Assembly: GCA_963814955.1 (NCBI GenBank)
Contig: CAWFEX010000013.1
Location: 1-64,000 of the forward strand
Length of the DNA: 64,000 bases
Origin: DATCJA01 sp963814955
Lineage (GTDB): Bacteria; Acidobacteriota; Vicinamibacteria; Vicinamibacterales; UBA2999
Direction: 5' to 3'
The notes under the pieces are model-generated. The model saw only the letters and a program-made list of their open reading frames with translations. It was not told the DNA's origin and searched no databases. How positions within the stretch are numbered: the first letter of the stretch is position 1; each line of letters opens with the position of its first letter. Position numbers and translations under genes: made by a program. Positions 46,449 to 57,007 of this stretch are shown here, piece by piece.

Positions 46449-48352
46449 ATGACAACATTCATGTCGAGACTGAGTGCAGGCATCGTCATTGCGGCTGCCG
46501 CCGGCGCCATAGGCGTCGCACAGCACACGTCGGGGCCGACCGGCTGGTCGGCCAGCAACTACGATGAAAGCGCCAACCGCTACAGCCCGCTGACCCAGAT
46601 CACGCCGGCCAATGTCGGCACGCTGGAGCGCACCTGGAGCATCCATCTCAAGCCCGCCGGCTACTCCGGCAGGCTGCTCAGAGGCGACGCCATTCCCATC
46701 GTGATCGGGAACACGATGTATGTCGGGTCGCCGTACGGCGAGGTGTTCGCGCTCGACGCCACCTCCGGCACAGAGAAATGGAGATTTCAGCTGCCGAACA
46801 ACGACGTCCCGGCCAAGCGCGGTATCGCATACTGGCCAGGCGGAGGCGGCCGCCCGGCGTCGATCGTCTTCGGGTCGAACGCCGGCGCGCTCTACTCGAT
46901 TGACCCGGCGACCGGCCGACTGAACGACTGGTTCGGCGACAAGGGCATCGTCAACACCAAGACGCCGGAAGTAATGCAGACCGGCATGAACGTACCGGTA
47001 CTCGCACCTGTCGTCTCCGACCATCTTCAAGAATCTGATCATCACCGGCGCGGGCCCCGGCGAGGGCCCCGGCGGGTCCAACGGCGGATCAGGCCCCGCC
47101 GGCGACACACGCGCGTGGGACGCGACGACGGGCAAGCTGGTGTGGACGTTCCACACCGTGCCGCGTCCGGGCGAACTCGGGTACGACACATGGGGCGGGG
47201 AGAGCGCCAAGAACCGGTCCGGCGTCAACGTATGGGGCCACATGTCGCTTGACGCGGCGCGCGGCATTCTCTACATGCCGCTTGGGGCTCCGAACAACGA
47301 TCGCGTCGGCATCGACCGTCCCGGCGACAACCTGTTCTCGTCGTCGGTGGTCGCGGTCGATGCGAACACCGGCAGGTATATCTGGCATTTCCAACTCGTG
47401 CACCACGATGTCTGGGATTACGACATGCAGTCGGCTCCGCTCGTCGTCGACCTGCAACGGGGCGGCGCGACGATTCCCGCGCTCCTCGTCATCAACAAGA
47501 CCGGGCTGCTGTTCACGCTCAACCGCGTCACCGGCAAGCCGATTTTCGATGTCGTCGAGCGTCCCGTGCCGAAGAGCGACGTGCCCGGAGAGCAGGTATC
47601 GCCGACGCAACCGTTCCCGGTGAAGCCGGAGCCGCTGGCGCAGATGACGATCTCGCGTGACAACCTCTACAAGGGCGAGCCTCAGCACGAGGCGGTACTG
47701 CGCGCGCCTAGTCGACGACAACAACATGAAGCTCGGCGGTCCGTACATGCCGATCGCCGCAGAGCGCTACAGCATTTCTCCGCCAGGACCACAGGGGGGC
47801 ATCAACTACTGGGGACCCGCGTACGATCCCAATCTGCACCTGTTCGTGTCGAACACTACAAACCTCTTCCAGCCGATGCGGCTGGTCCGGCGGCCGGACG
47901 GCAGCTGGATCAATGCGGGGGAGCTCGCCGGTCTACGCCGCTTCGCCGATCCCGATCGGCGCCTGCCGTGCGGCCCGATCCCGTGGGGCGAGCTGGTCGC
48001 CGTCAACATGGATACGGGCGACATCGCGTACCGCAAAACACTCGGCGTCTCCGACATGCTGCCGCCGGGCCTTCAGAACACGGGCCGGCCCAGTACCGGC
48101 GGCGTGATTCTCACCGCAAGCGGGCTCACGTTCGTCGGCGGCACGGACGATTTCAGGTTCCGCGCGTTCGCCACGGCAACCGGCGACAAGCTGTGGGAGA
48201 TCAAACTGCCATCATCGATCGAGACCGCGCCAATCACGTACATGGGTGCGGATGGACGGCAGTTCGTGGCGGTCGTGGCCACTGGGGGCAGCTTGACGGG
48301 GTCGGAGGTCACCAACGACGAAATCATCGCGTTCGCGTTGCCGAAGAAGTAG
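46449..48352 (+). CDS. PQQ-dependent dehydrogenase (quinoprotein), frameshifted
   Basis: A signal peptide (FMSRLSAGIVIAAAAGAIGV) precedes an eight-bladed propeller of PQQ dehydrogenase type: GWSASNYDESANRYSPLTQI, blades with ALDATSGTEKW, VDANTGRYIWHFQLVHHDVW, VVDLQRGGATIPALLVINK and ATGDKLWEIKLP. The HxDxW motif (HHDVWDYD) and the MSLD/GHM segment are kept. Breaks occur near 47,025 and 47,690; correcting both restores about 630 residues. It oxidises an alcohol or sugar in the periplasm with PQQ, donating electrons to cytochrome c. Confidence 0.85.
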
Positions 48353-48412
48353 CACGGGCTCACAACGGAAACGCGTGGCACGACTGCGTGGCAGGCTTCG
48401 CAACCGATTGCC

Positions 48413-48486
48413 TTGGGCGTACTTAGCCCAAAGGAATTTGCCCTTCTAAGCAGGGGCCGCAGGTGCGAGTCCTCCCGGGCGCGCCA
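48413..48486 (+). tRNA. tRNA-Arg(UCU)-like remnant
   Basis: The 3' half looks like a tRNA: anticodon loop CTTCTAA (anticodon TCT at 48445-48447) with a short stem, an 8-base variable space, a T-arm reading GCAGGTGCGAGTCCTCC and an acceptor end CGGGCGCGCCA. The 5' acceptor strand does not pair with it (GGGCGTA rather than GCGCCCG), and the anticodon stem needs one extra base to be ignored. It is either a degraded tRNA, an indel-damaged gene, or the 3' part left by an integration event. Confidence 0.35.
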
Positions 48487-48768
48487 TTCCAACGTTCCTT
48501 CGGAATGGCCACGCCCGCCAGGTTCTTGCGTCTGCTTCGCCTGCGGCTCACGCAGACCGAGTCCTGCCGGGCGCCCAACCTTCGCCAAGCGCGCATCTCG
48601 TCTTTCTTTCGGGCGAGTCGCCCCGGAACTTGAGTCACGGCCGCGCGTTGGACCCCACACGGAACTCTCCGGATAACGCATGGGTCATGAGCTGTGTCCC
48701 CTTATCAGTGGAATGCACGTCAATGGCACAAACCCTGAAACGTACACGGAGTGGATGGGAGTGGATGT

Positions 48769-49398
48769 ATGTACCGCGCAGCAGCGATAGTCACCTGTGC
48801 CCTGTTCCTTGCCGCCGCGGTTGCGGCGCAGCAACCCCGCACGACGGATGCGCAGCACGTCGTGAACGAACTGTACCGCCATATGCTCGAGCGGCAGCCC
48901 GACACTGCGAGCACCGGCTGGGTGCAGCAACTCGAAAACGGTCCAATGAGCGGACCCCAGGCCTTTGTTGATCGCCTCGTCACGTCGAGCGAGTACAGTC
49001 AGCGGTATGGCATGGTCCAGCGTGGCGTCCGAACGTTGCCGACGACGGGACGAACTGTCCTGGTGGAAGCGTGGGAGAGATGGAGCGACACGGGCATCGA
49101 CGTCCAGCCCCGGGACCTGTTGTTATTCGAGGCGAACGGCACAATCCGGGTAGACGACCGCGATGATCGCAACGGTGCGACGGCGGACGGCGCGGGGGGC
49201 CATCGGAGTGTCGATGTGCCGATGCTGACGCAGAGAGCTGGTGCGTTGATCGGTCGCATCGGTTACGGCCCGCCGTTTTTCGTCGGTAGCAGCCGTGCGG
49301 TTCTGGCACCGACGATAGGACGGCTCTATCTCGGCGTAAACGACGATGACTTCAGGGACAATGTCGGATATTTCGAGGTGATGATCACGATTCAATGA
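48769..49398 (+). CDS. Secreted DUF4214 and PA-IL-like lectin protein
   Basis: 209 residues. A signal (MYRAAAIVTCALFLAAAVAA) is followed by a DUF4214 helix pair (VVNELYRHMLERQPDTASTG, then TSSEYSQRY). The C-terminal part, from SDTGIDVQPRDLLLFEANGT to GALIGRIGYGPPFFVGSSRA and LYLGVNDDDFRDNVGYFEVM, resembles PA-IL (LecA)-like galactose-binding lectins. The VNDDDFRDN run is where that family binds calcium and sugar. It is exported and may bind surface glycans. Its start is the ATG at 48769. Confidence 0.72.
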   Translation: MYRAAAIVTCALFLAAAVAAQQPRTTDAQHVVNELYRHMLERQPDTASTGWVQQLENGPMSGPQAFVDRLVTSSEYSQRYGMVQRGVRTLPTTGRTVLVEAWERWSDTGIDVQPRDLLLFEANGTIRVDDRDDRNGATADGAGGHRSVDVPMLTQRAGALIGRIGYGPPFFVGSSRAVLAPTIGRLYLGVNDDDFRDNVGYFEVMITIQ

Positions 49399-49399
49399 T

Positions 49400-49767
49400 C
49401 GGGATTCGGGATCCGGTATTGGATTATGGCAGCGTCCCCTTCAGTTTTTTTGTACATTCGTCGCAGAACAACTTCTCTCTGCGCGTCGAACGCATACAGT
49501 TTCGCGTACTGATCGAGTTTGACCGCGGTCACGGCCTGATCTTCACTCGCGCCCCGCGCAATCTCATTTTGCAGTCCGTCTCGTGCGTCGACGAGGATTT
49601 GCCTCATGCGATCGAGCGCCGCTCGCCGGTTGCGCCGCTCACGATGAAGAAGGTCACGATTCGTCCCTAAACGGCAGCGCGGTTCGGTGCCTCCACCGAT
49701 GTGACCTTCCCAGCCTCGGCGAAGGCCACGAAAAGTGGTCTTCGTCGTTCGCAGAGACTCGCTCCGC
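49400..49767. repeat. Deleted copy of the 44.5-46.35 kb segment
   Basis: In order: 49,400-49,610 matches the MBL protein's last residues (minus strand, DARDGLQNEIARGASEDQAV, then REVVLRRMYK). 49,638-49,670 matches the end of the cyclophilin gene. From 49,747 on, the sequence matches the 46,207-46,345 hydrolase tail. The corresponding middle (44,735-46,140) is missing. The segment is therefore a copy with an internal deletion, leading into the intact hydrolase gene. Confidence 0.75.
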
Positions 49768-50616
49768 CTACGCCGGCCGATGCGCGCGCAGGAACGAATG
49801 AATCTGGCGCACCGCCAGCGGAATTCGCTCCTTGGGCTCTTTCCACGGGAAAAGGCTCACTTCGGCCTTGGGCGCGAGCATCGCACATTCCATGGCAACG
49901 GCGTAAGGGTGTGCAGGGACCTCGTCTGGCAGGATCAGGACCGGATTTTGGCAGCTCCGCACGAAATCACGTGTCACTGTAAACACGAAGTCGGGGTCGG
50001 TCTCGAACATCTTGGTGACGAATTGGTCAGTCAGCTGCAACGAGATCTCGGGCCGTTTCGCGGTCAACAATGCACCCCAGCTTTTCCAAAATGCGCCTGG
50101 GTACTTCGGCTCGCGCATCTCCGGCCGCCAGCCCACGGGCTGCGCCACCACCGCCGCGACAATCCGATTCGGTGCGCGCTTCAGAAGACTCCAGATGAAG
50201 GGGCCGCCAATGCAAAAGCCCATCACGAAGAACCTGTCAATGCCGAGATGATCCATCAGCCCAAGCTGATCGTCGGCATAGGATTCCCAAGGCCGGTCGA
50301 CTTCAACAGGGCCGGTCGATTGACCGCTGGGGGCGTTGCGCAGGTCCGCCGTGATGCAGCGGTATTCCCCCTGGAACTCCTCGATCGCGTTGAACGGCGC
50401 GTTACCAGTGAAGAAGCCAATGGTCGAGTTCAATCCGCCGCCCGGAAGCAGCAACAGAGGGAAGCCCGAACCGGCCTCCTCATAGTAGATGCGAACCGAG
50501 CCTCTTTCGTAGAACTTGCCCCCTTGGCGCGTCTGCTGAGCAAGTACGCGCGGCACGGCGGCCGCTGCCGCAGCCGCAACACCCGCGGCCAATATGCTGC
50601 GTCTGGTCGAATCCAT
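49768..50616 (-). CDS. Tat-exported alpha/beta hydrolase with Cys at the nucleophile site
   Basis: About 282 residues from MDSTRRSILAAGVAAAAAAA (twin-arginine signal). The alpha/beta hydrolase fold has LLLLPGGGLNST (oxyanion) and the nucleophile elbow VMGFCIGGPF, where Cys stands in the usual Ser place as in dienelactone hydrolase. The acid and His segments lie in the NPVLILPDEVPAHPYAV stretch. The tail (AEVSLFPWKEPKERIP) recurs at 46,230-46,345. The longer start at 50688 lacks the Tat motif at its N-terminus, so 50616 is preferred. Confidence 0.85.
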   Translation of the reverse strand: MDSTRRSILAAGVAAAAAAAVPRVLAQQTRQGGKFYERGSVRIYYEEAGSGFPLLLLPGGGLNSTIGFFTGNAPFNAIEEFQGEYRCITADLRNAPSGQSTGPVEVDRPWESYADDQLGLMDHLGIDRFFVMGFCIGGPFIWSLLKRAPNRIVAAVVAQPVGWRPEMREPKYPGAFWKSWGALLTAKRPEISLQLTDQFVTKMFETDPDFVFTVTRDFVRSCQNPVLILPDEVPAHPYAVAMECAMLAPKAEVSLFPWKEPKERIPLAVRQIHSFLRAHRPA

Positions 50617-50700
50617 AATCAGCGTCCTCTTTGCCTTGTCGATCGTAATTGCAGTTTGATCCGCAAGCGCGCCAGCATACGCTTTCATTCGGGCTTGCGC

Positions 50701-51356
50701 TCAACGACCCTGAATCGGCGGTTTCGGGGCGTCCGGATCGTTGTAGTAGATGAATTGATAGCGGAGCTTCGTCGTCCCGTCCTCGTCGAGCCATCCAAGC
50801 GACTGCTGGAAGATCAACGGCGGAGGAGCATCCTTGGGCACGGTCGCCTCAGTAATAACAAGCCTGTTCTCGTGCATGTACATTGACGCAAAGGTGCGGG
50901 ATTGATCGTTATTGGTGAGCTCCACGAGCAGTCCTGCAACAAGGTCCGAAAAATTCGATATACGCTCGTAATCTTGGCGTCTCGCGCCAGGAACTTCGAC
51001 ATCGCATAGACGACCGCGCTTCGCACGTCCGTTTTCCAGTATCCAGGACCATACGCGTGAACCGCCAGATCAAGGGCGGGCAGGCTGCGGGATCGCTCTG
51101 AGAGGAGGCGTTCAATCGGGTTGTAGTCGACCACGGTCACCGAGTAGCGGCCGGAACCTTGGGTGCCGCTATAGATACGAGCCGGGAGGATCGCGCTGAA
51201 CTGCGACGTCCAGGTCGTTTCCGTGACCGTCGGTTGACCCGGGAAGGTGATGGTGAAGCGATCTTCCCGGCTGACAAACTCGGTCCATTCCTGGGCGAAC
51301 GACGTCCCCGACATTGCCAATACCAGGGCTGACGACATGAGCAGGATCAGGCGCAT
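50701..51356 (-). CDS. Secreted protein of unknown function (frameshift near 50,945)
   Basis: A signal peptide (MRLILLMSSALVLAMSGTSF AQ) leads to EWTEFVSREDRFTITFPGQP and later RIYSGTQGSGRYSVTVVDYN. After a frame change near 50,945 it continues LLVELTNNDQSRTFASMYMH to the end at 50701 (PDAPKPPIQGR). With the correction it has about 218 residues, and the FPGQP segment is typical of an acidobacterial protein family with no named role. It is co-directional with the hydrolase. Confidence 0.7.
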
Positions 51357-51384
51357 GATTGATTCTCCGCCGTCGCGACCAGAT

Positions 51385-52089
51385 TCAGTTCCTGAACTCC
51401 ACGGTCGTCTTCAGTGTATTGCTCTCGATCCCGGGCGAATCGGTGACCCGCACCTGAAAATCGCATTGGCCGGCGGCCGTGGTGCCCCCAGCAGCCGCTT
51501 TGCGCAGGTGGGGAAGGGCGGCGCGTACGACGCCAGCGCTCACCGTGCCCCTGACTGCGCCGACGATCGGTTCACCCCCGCAGCCGGCGGTGAACCAGAC
51601 ATATGGTGAATCACCAAGATCGCCAGCCGCGTCAGCAGCGACCAATCGCAATTCGACCGTTGGCTGATTCGACTGTGGCGGCACGATCCTGAGATCAGAG
51701 ATGGTGGGAGCGTGGGTTGAAACCGAGATCGTTGCAGGAGCGCTACGACCCATCCGCATCACGAGTACCAGGGACCGATCGCCAGGCGCCGCGTCGTTCG
51801 CAACATCGAGGGTGATCTCCCACCACCCAATTGCCTGTTCCGTCTCGCTCCCGCTCCCTTTGATACCGGACACCGTCATACCAGTTGAAGGTGAGATCTC
51901 CGCAGCCTGGACGGCGTCCCGGCTGGGAATCGCGACGTTGATGACGGTTGTGTGACCGCGCGCCACGTGTCGTGGATACACAGTCTCGATTCTGGCCTGC
52001 GGCTGCTGCGCGCCCTGTCCAAGAACGGAAACGACGGACAGGAGGGAGACAGCGACTCCGCCGACCGCGCACACCCGATAGCGTTGCAT
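51385..52089 (-). CDS. Secreted beta-rich protein of unknown function
   Basis: 234 residues. A signal (GGVAVSLLSVVSVLGQGAQQ) is followed by a beta-sandwich region with the ordered pieces IETVYPRHVARGHTTVINVA and GDRSLVLVMRMGRSAPATIS. A second domain carries two cysteines (TAGCGGEP, AGQCDFQV). The first part looks like an IPT/TIG or Ig-like fold used by surface proteins. Function unknown. Confidence 0.65.
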   Translation of the reverse strand: MQRYRVCAVGGVAVSLLSVVSVLGQGAQQPQARIETVYPRHVARGHTTVINVAIPSRDAVQAAEISPSTGMTVSGIKGSGSETEQAIGWWEITLDVANDAAPGDRSLVLVMRMGRSAPATISVSTHAPTISDLRIVPPQSNQPTVELRLVAADAAGDLGDSPYVWFTAGCGGEPIVGAVRGTVSAGVVRAALPHLRKAAAGGTTAAGQCDFQVRVTDSPGIESNTLKTTVEFRN

Positions 52090-52276
52090 GTCTGCCTCCC
52101 TTTCGGAAGCCGCAACGAAGCGGTACGTATCTCCACACTGGCTTCCGGTGTCAACGTGATAGACGGGATTTCTTTTTCCGCGTCCGCCGCGAGACTGGCG
52201 ATCAAGGACCCTGCTGCCTCCCTACTAAACCCTGCGGGTCCTCAATTCGAGCTTTGAAACTCAATTCGAGCGCGCT

Positions 52277-53823
52277 GTTGACGCGAATTGATAATGTCCC
52301 CTCGCCAGCGAAATAGAAATGTCCCCTCTAAGCTGATGACCTCGAAGGGGGTCACGGTTGGGGAGGACAGAAATGAGCGGGCGGGAGCTGACGCGGGTGG
52401 AGGTGTTGAGCCGCGTGAAGGCGGGGACGCTGAGTCTGGGGTCGGCGGCGACGTTGATGGCCGTGAGCTATCGCCAGGCGAAACGTCTGGCGCGACGCTA
52501 TCAGGCGGAAGGCGCCAAGGGGCTGAAGCACCGGAGCGCGGGTCGGGGGTCGAATCATGCGCGGCCCCACGGCTGAGCGCGAGCGGGTGTTGGCGCTGGT
52601 GCGGGAGAAGTACAGCGGGGCGATTGCCGTGCGGTTTGGGCCGACGCTGGCCGCGGAGCATTTGGCCAGTGAAGACGGGATCACGGTGCATCACGACACG
52701 TTGCGCCGCTGGATGCTGGCCGTCGGCTTGTGGAGTCGCGCCCGGACCCGCTCGGCCCATCGCGCGCGACGGGAGCGCAAGGCGCATTTCGGCGAGCTGG
52801 TGCAGCTCGATGGCAGTTTCCACTTGTGGTATGAGACGCGGGCGCCGCGCGGCTGCTTGATGAATTTGGTCGACGATGCGACGGGCCGGACGCTCGCGCG
52901 GCTCGGGGACCACGAAACGATCTGGGCGGCGGTCGATGTATTGCGCCGGTGGATCGAGGTGTACGGCGTGCCGCTGGCGCTCTATACGGATTGGAAGAAT
53001 GTCTACGTGCGAGAGCCGAATGCGGAGGAGCAGGCGACCGGGGCCGTACCGCTGACGCAGTTTGGCCGCATGTGCGGGTCGTTGGGGATTCAGATCATCG
53101 CGGCGAGCTCGCCGCAGGCGAAGGGGCGTGTCGAGCGGAATCACGGCACCCACCAAGATCGGCTCGTGAAGAAATTGCGGCGGCTGGGGATCGCGGATGC
53201 GACGGCGGCGAATGTGTTCCTGGAGACGACGTATCTCCCCGAGCACAACGGCCGCTTCGCGCAGGCCCCGGCGTCGCCCGAGGACTTTCATCGGCGGACG
53301 CCGAGTCGGACCGCGCTCGATCAGGCGTTGCAGCTCGAGGACACGCGGGTGCTGTCCAACGACTGGGTGATCCGCTACGACACGCGGTACTTTCAGGTGG
53401 CGCGGCAGAGCCAGCAGGCCCCGGCCCGGAGCACCGTGCTGGTGCGCGAGAACGCGCACGGCGCGATTGAGATGCGCTATCGGGGACGCCGTGGTGCGCT
53501 GGAGCGAGATTCCGGCGCCGCCGCCCAAATCGCCGCGCCCGCCGGCCACACGGCCCCCGGCTCGGATCGCGGCACCGGTGCGCCGCGGACCGAGCGAGGA
53601 TCACCCGTGGAGCTGCGGCTACGACGAGCGCCAGGCTCGGACCCTCGCGGCAGGGCGCGCGCAATGACACAGGCCCATGGACGCTGCCGGCACCGTGGAC
53701 GCGCAGACGCGCCCACCGCGCCTTGCAAAACGCGCGGACGCGTTTCGCACAGCGCCCACAGGCCATCACCCAGGGGACATTTCTATTTCGTTAAGAACGG
53801 GGACATTTCTATTTCGCGTTGAC
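52277..53823 (+). mobile_element. IS1202-like (ISNCY) insertion sequence
   Basis: A 1,547-base element bounded by imperfect 25-base terminal repeats: GTTGACGCGAA...AATGTCCCC at the left and the reverse of GTCAACGCGAA...AATGTCCCC at the right. 19-base direct repeats of the target (52,258-52,276 and 53,824-53,842, AACTCAATTCGAGCGCGCT) flank it. Long target duplications are known for IS1202-type elements. Extra copies of the AAATAGAAATGTCCCC block lie just inside both ends. The transposase gene fills the element. Confidence 0.85.
52373..53667 (+). CDS. ISNCY/IS1202-type transposase (two frameshifts)
   Basis: GGGAGGACAG precedes the ATG. The N-terminus (MSGRELTRVEVLSRVKAGTL, then VSYRQAKRLARRY) holds the helix-turn-helix. 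After a frame change near 52,570 the catalytic domain follows: FGELVQLDGSFHLWYET with the first Asp, YTDWKNVY with the second, and ASSPQAKGRVERNHGT with the Glu, the DDE triad. A second shift near 53,495 restores the C-terminus (GPSEDHPWSCGYDERQ) to 53667. With both repaired it is about 430 residues, normal for the family. Whether it is active depends on whether those shifts are real. Confidence 0.85.
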
Positions 53824-53842
53824 AACTCAATTCGAGCGCGCT

Positions 53843-54041
53843 TGACTACTGTGTGAGATCGGCTATCCTCTGGCCCACGCGCGAAAGACCATAACGACGC
53901 GACCGCCATTCTTCTTCGTAAACTGGGCGTACTTCCGCAGCCCTCGTCAACGTCAGGATCTGGTTACGTCGCTGCCAGTAGATGGGCCTGTGAAGTCCGC
54001 TCGCGACCGGTCGGTCACTTCGGCTTCTGCAGGAGTGCGTC
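53843..54041. other. Short intergenic region before the TonB receptor
   Basis: About 200 bases. On the minus strand a short frame reads VRPVYEEEWRSRRYGLSRVG, possibly a tail of a gene disrupted by the insertion sequence, but it is too short to name. Confidence 0.3.
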
Positions 54042-56999
54042 ATGAACAACACGCGCGAGACGTCCCCACAGCGAAGCATCCTCGTTCTGTTCCTCATGTT
54101 GGTGCTGCTGCCAGTCCCCGGCTGGGCGCAGCAGGAGGCCTCCATCCTCGGGCAGGTCACCGACGACACCGGCGGGGTCTTGCCCGGCGTGACCGTCACG
54201 GCCAGGAGCCCGGCATTACAGGTACCGCAAGTGATCGACGTCACCAACGAACGCGGCGAATACCGCCTGTCCCCGCTGCCGATCGGGACCTACATCGTGG
54301 AATACACGCTCGAGGGTTTCCAGAGCGCGCGACAGGAGCAATTGCGGCTCACGATCGGTTTTCAGGCACGAGTGGACGTGTCGCTGAAAGTCGCCACGCT
54401 CACCGAGTCGGTGACGGTATCCGGGGTCGCGCCCGTGGTGGACGTGACGTCCACGACCGCCCGCACCCAGCTCACGAGAGAAACCCTGGAGCTGATCCCC
54501 ACGGGCCGGAACAGCATCGTCGCCGTGATGGTTCAGGCGCCCGGCGCGCGCCCGCAGTTGAACTGGAGCTTTGTCACGGGGAACCCGCAATTCAAGGTGT
54601 TCGGCCAGCTCGGCGAACAGTGGGTGGCGCTCGAAGGCGTAGTGACCAGCGGACCCAAGACGGGAACGCAGGGCGGCAACCACTACGACTACGCCGCCAT
54701 GGAGGAATCGACCGTCACGACCGTGGGGAACACGGCCGAGTCGCCGACCAAGGGGCTTCAGATCAACGTCCTGTTGAAGTCAGGTGGCAATGACTTTCAT
54801 GGCAGCGGCTTCTTCGCCAAGACGGGTCACCGCTTCGAGAGCGACAACCTCACGCCAGCGCTGAGAGCAGCGGGGCATCACTTCCGGCAATCCGGTCAAC
54901 AACCGCACGGATGCCAGCGGTGAGCTCGGCGGCCGGATCGTCCAGGACAAATTGTGGTTCTACTACTCGACACGGAGGCGCGAGGAGCAGGTTGGCGTCC
55001 TGAATGTCTTCAAGCCCGACGGCACCCCCGGCGAGAACGACCAGTTCCAGTATTTCCACACAGGCAAAGTGTCGTATCAGATGACGCCCAACAACAAGTT
55101 CATCGCCGCGGTCCAGTACGTCCGTCAGGGCGGCGTGGCCCCCGGGAACCAGCGGGTGGCGTGGGAGTCGCGCGTGTACAGTCCGACGCAGGCGACGACG
55201 AGCAAGATTGAATGGCAGGGGATCAGGGGCGACAAGTTCTTCTCGCTGCAGATGGGAGCCTGGGTCTGGAACGTCACGCGGCAGTGTTACTCGGACAACG
55301 TGGCCACCGTCGACCAGCTGACCCAGGCGGTCACGGGGTGCTATCAACACGTACGGGATCGACTCCTTCGAGAGTCGGAACCACTCGAAAGGCACGATGA
55401 GCTGGTACAAGCCCAACTTGTTGGCGGGCAACCATGACTTCAAGGTGGGGTTCGACTACGCGGCCGCCCACGCCGATCGGAAGATCAGCTCCCGAAACGG
55501 CACGAACAACGAGGCAACCGGCCTCCCCACGCGGCATGTCGGCAATTACGAGCTCGTCTTCAGGAACGAGCGTGCCTTTCCAGATGGCGGCCTGGAACAA
55601 CTGCTACAAGAAGAGGTTCGCCGGATTGCGTGCCGAAGGATCTCACCCACACGACCTGGCTCTACGCACAGGATAGCTGGACGATCGCGCGCCGCGCTGA
55701 CGCTGAACGTGGGCGCCCGCTACGCCCACGCGGTCGGGGTCATCCCGGAGCAGTGCCGCTCGGCCTCCGATGCTCCGCTCGAGACCGTGTACCCGGCGCA
55801 GTGTTTCCCGCGCATCGAGTTCCCAACGTGGAATTCACTGGTGCCCCGCATCGGCGTGGCGTTTGACGTGTCGGGCGACGGCAAGACCGTCCTCAAAGGC
55901 GGCTGGGGACGCTTCGCCCATAACTGGCATTCCGACGAGCTGCAGATGGCGAACGAGAACGTGCACCTCCGGTCGCTCTACACATGGCATGACACCAACG
56001 GCAACAAGCTGTTCGAGCCGGGCGAGATCAACTTCGATCGCAACGGGCCGGACTTCGTCTCGACGAGCCTCTTCACTGGCGGCGAAGACGGGCTCGCCGG
56101 CGCCGTCCCCAACCCGAACATCAAGGAGCCGATGAGCAACGAGTTCAATGTCGTCCCTCGAGCGGCAGCTGATAGCGGATCTGGCCCTCCGCGTGACCGG
56201 CATTTATTCGCGGCAGCAAACCTTCCGGGTGCAGAACAACCTGCGGCCGTACGAGCGTGTACAACATTCCCATCACGAATCGGGATCCGGGGCCCGACAA
56301 CAGGCTTGGCACGGCCGACGACCCGGGAACGCTGATCACCTACTGGGACTACCCGGCAGCCTACCGGGGGCGATCCTTCCAGCAGCCGATGCTGGTGAAC
56401 GATGCCGGATCGGACCAGACGTTCAAGAGCTACGAGATGGCGCTGAGCAAGCGCCTGTCCAACAGGTGGCTGGCGATGGCGTCCTACTCCTCCACGGACG
56501 TGAATATTCCATTCACCCAGAACACCGCCAGCACGGGCAACGATTTCACAATGCCCGGCCTCCAGGTCTTCTTGGCGACGCTGGATCCGAATGCGGAAAT
56601 CAACGCGCGCATCAAGAATCGGGAATGGACGGGCAGAGCGTCAGGAGCCTACCTCTTCCCGGGCGACTGCAGGTGTCGGCGAACTTTGAATCCCGGAGCG
56701 GCGCGCCGTACGCGCGGACGGTGTCCTTCACGGGCGGTCAGCAGATCACGTCGCAAGTGGTCCGGGTGGAGCCGATCGGCACTCGAAGGATGCCGACCAT
56801 CAATCTGCTCCACATGCGCGCGGAGAAGTCATTCCGCCTCAGACAGGGACATCAGGTCTCTCTGCGGTTCAACGTCTACAATTTGACCAACATCAGCACG
56901 GTCGAAACGCTGACGCAGCTGTCCGGGCCCAATTTCGAGCTACCGCTGACGATCATGCCGCCCCGGATTGCCGAATTGGGCGTGCAGTACACGTTCTGA
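54042..56999 (+). CDS. Oar-like TonB-dependent receptor (frameshifted)
   Basis: A signal peptide (RSILVLFLMLVLLPVPGWA) precedes a carboxypeptidase-regulatory-like domain (LGQVTDDTGGVLPGVTVTAR), then the plug (TAESPTKGLQINVLLKSGGN) and the barrel (GGRIVQDKLWFYYSTRRREE, MSWYKPNLLAGNHDFKVGFD, TFRVQNNLRPYERV, RMPTINLLHMRAEKSFRLRQ) ending LGVQYTF at 56999. The size and order match acidobacterial Oar/TonB receptors, which import large solutes across the outer membrane. At least five breaks exist (near 54,865, 55,345, 55,580-55,625, 56,145 and 56,250-56,680). Confidence 0.82.
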
Positions 57000-57007
57000 G
57001 GTATCCG

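Noticed and set aside
48545..48580. A second T-arm-like sequence (CGAGTCCTGCCGGGCGCCC)
   Set aside because: No acceptor or anticodon arm can be built around it; chance or a smaller remnant.
48423..48638. Minus-strand frame ending in APGRTRTCG-type peptide
   Set aside because: This is the well-known false peptide from reading a tRNA gene backwards.
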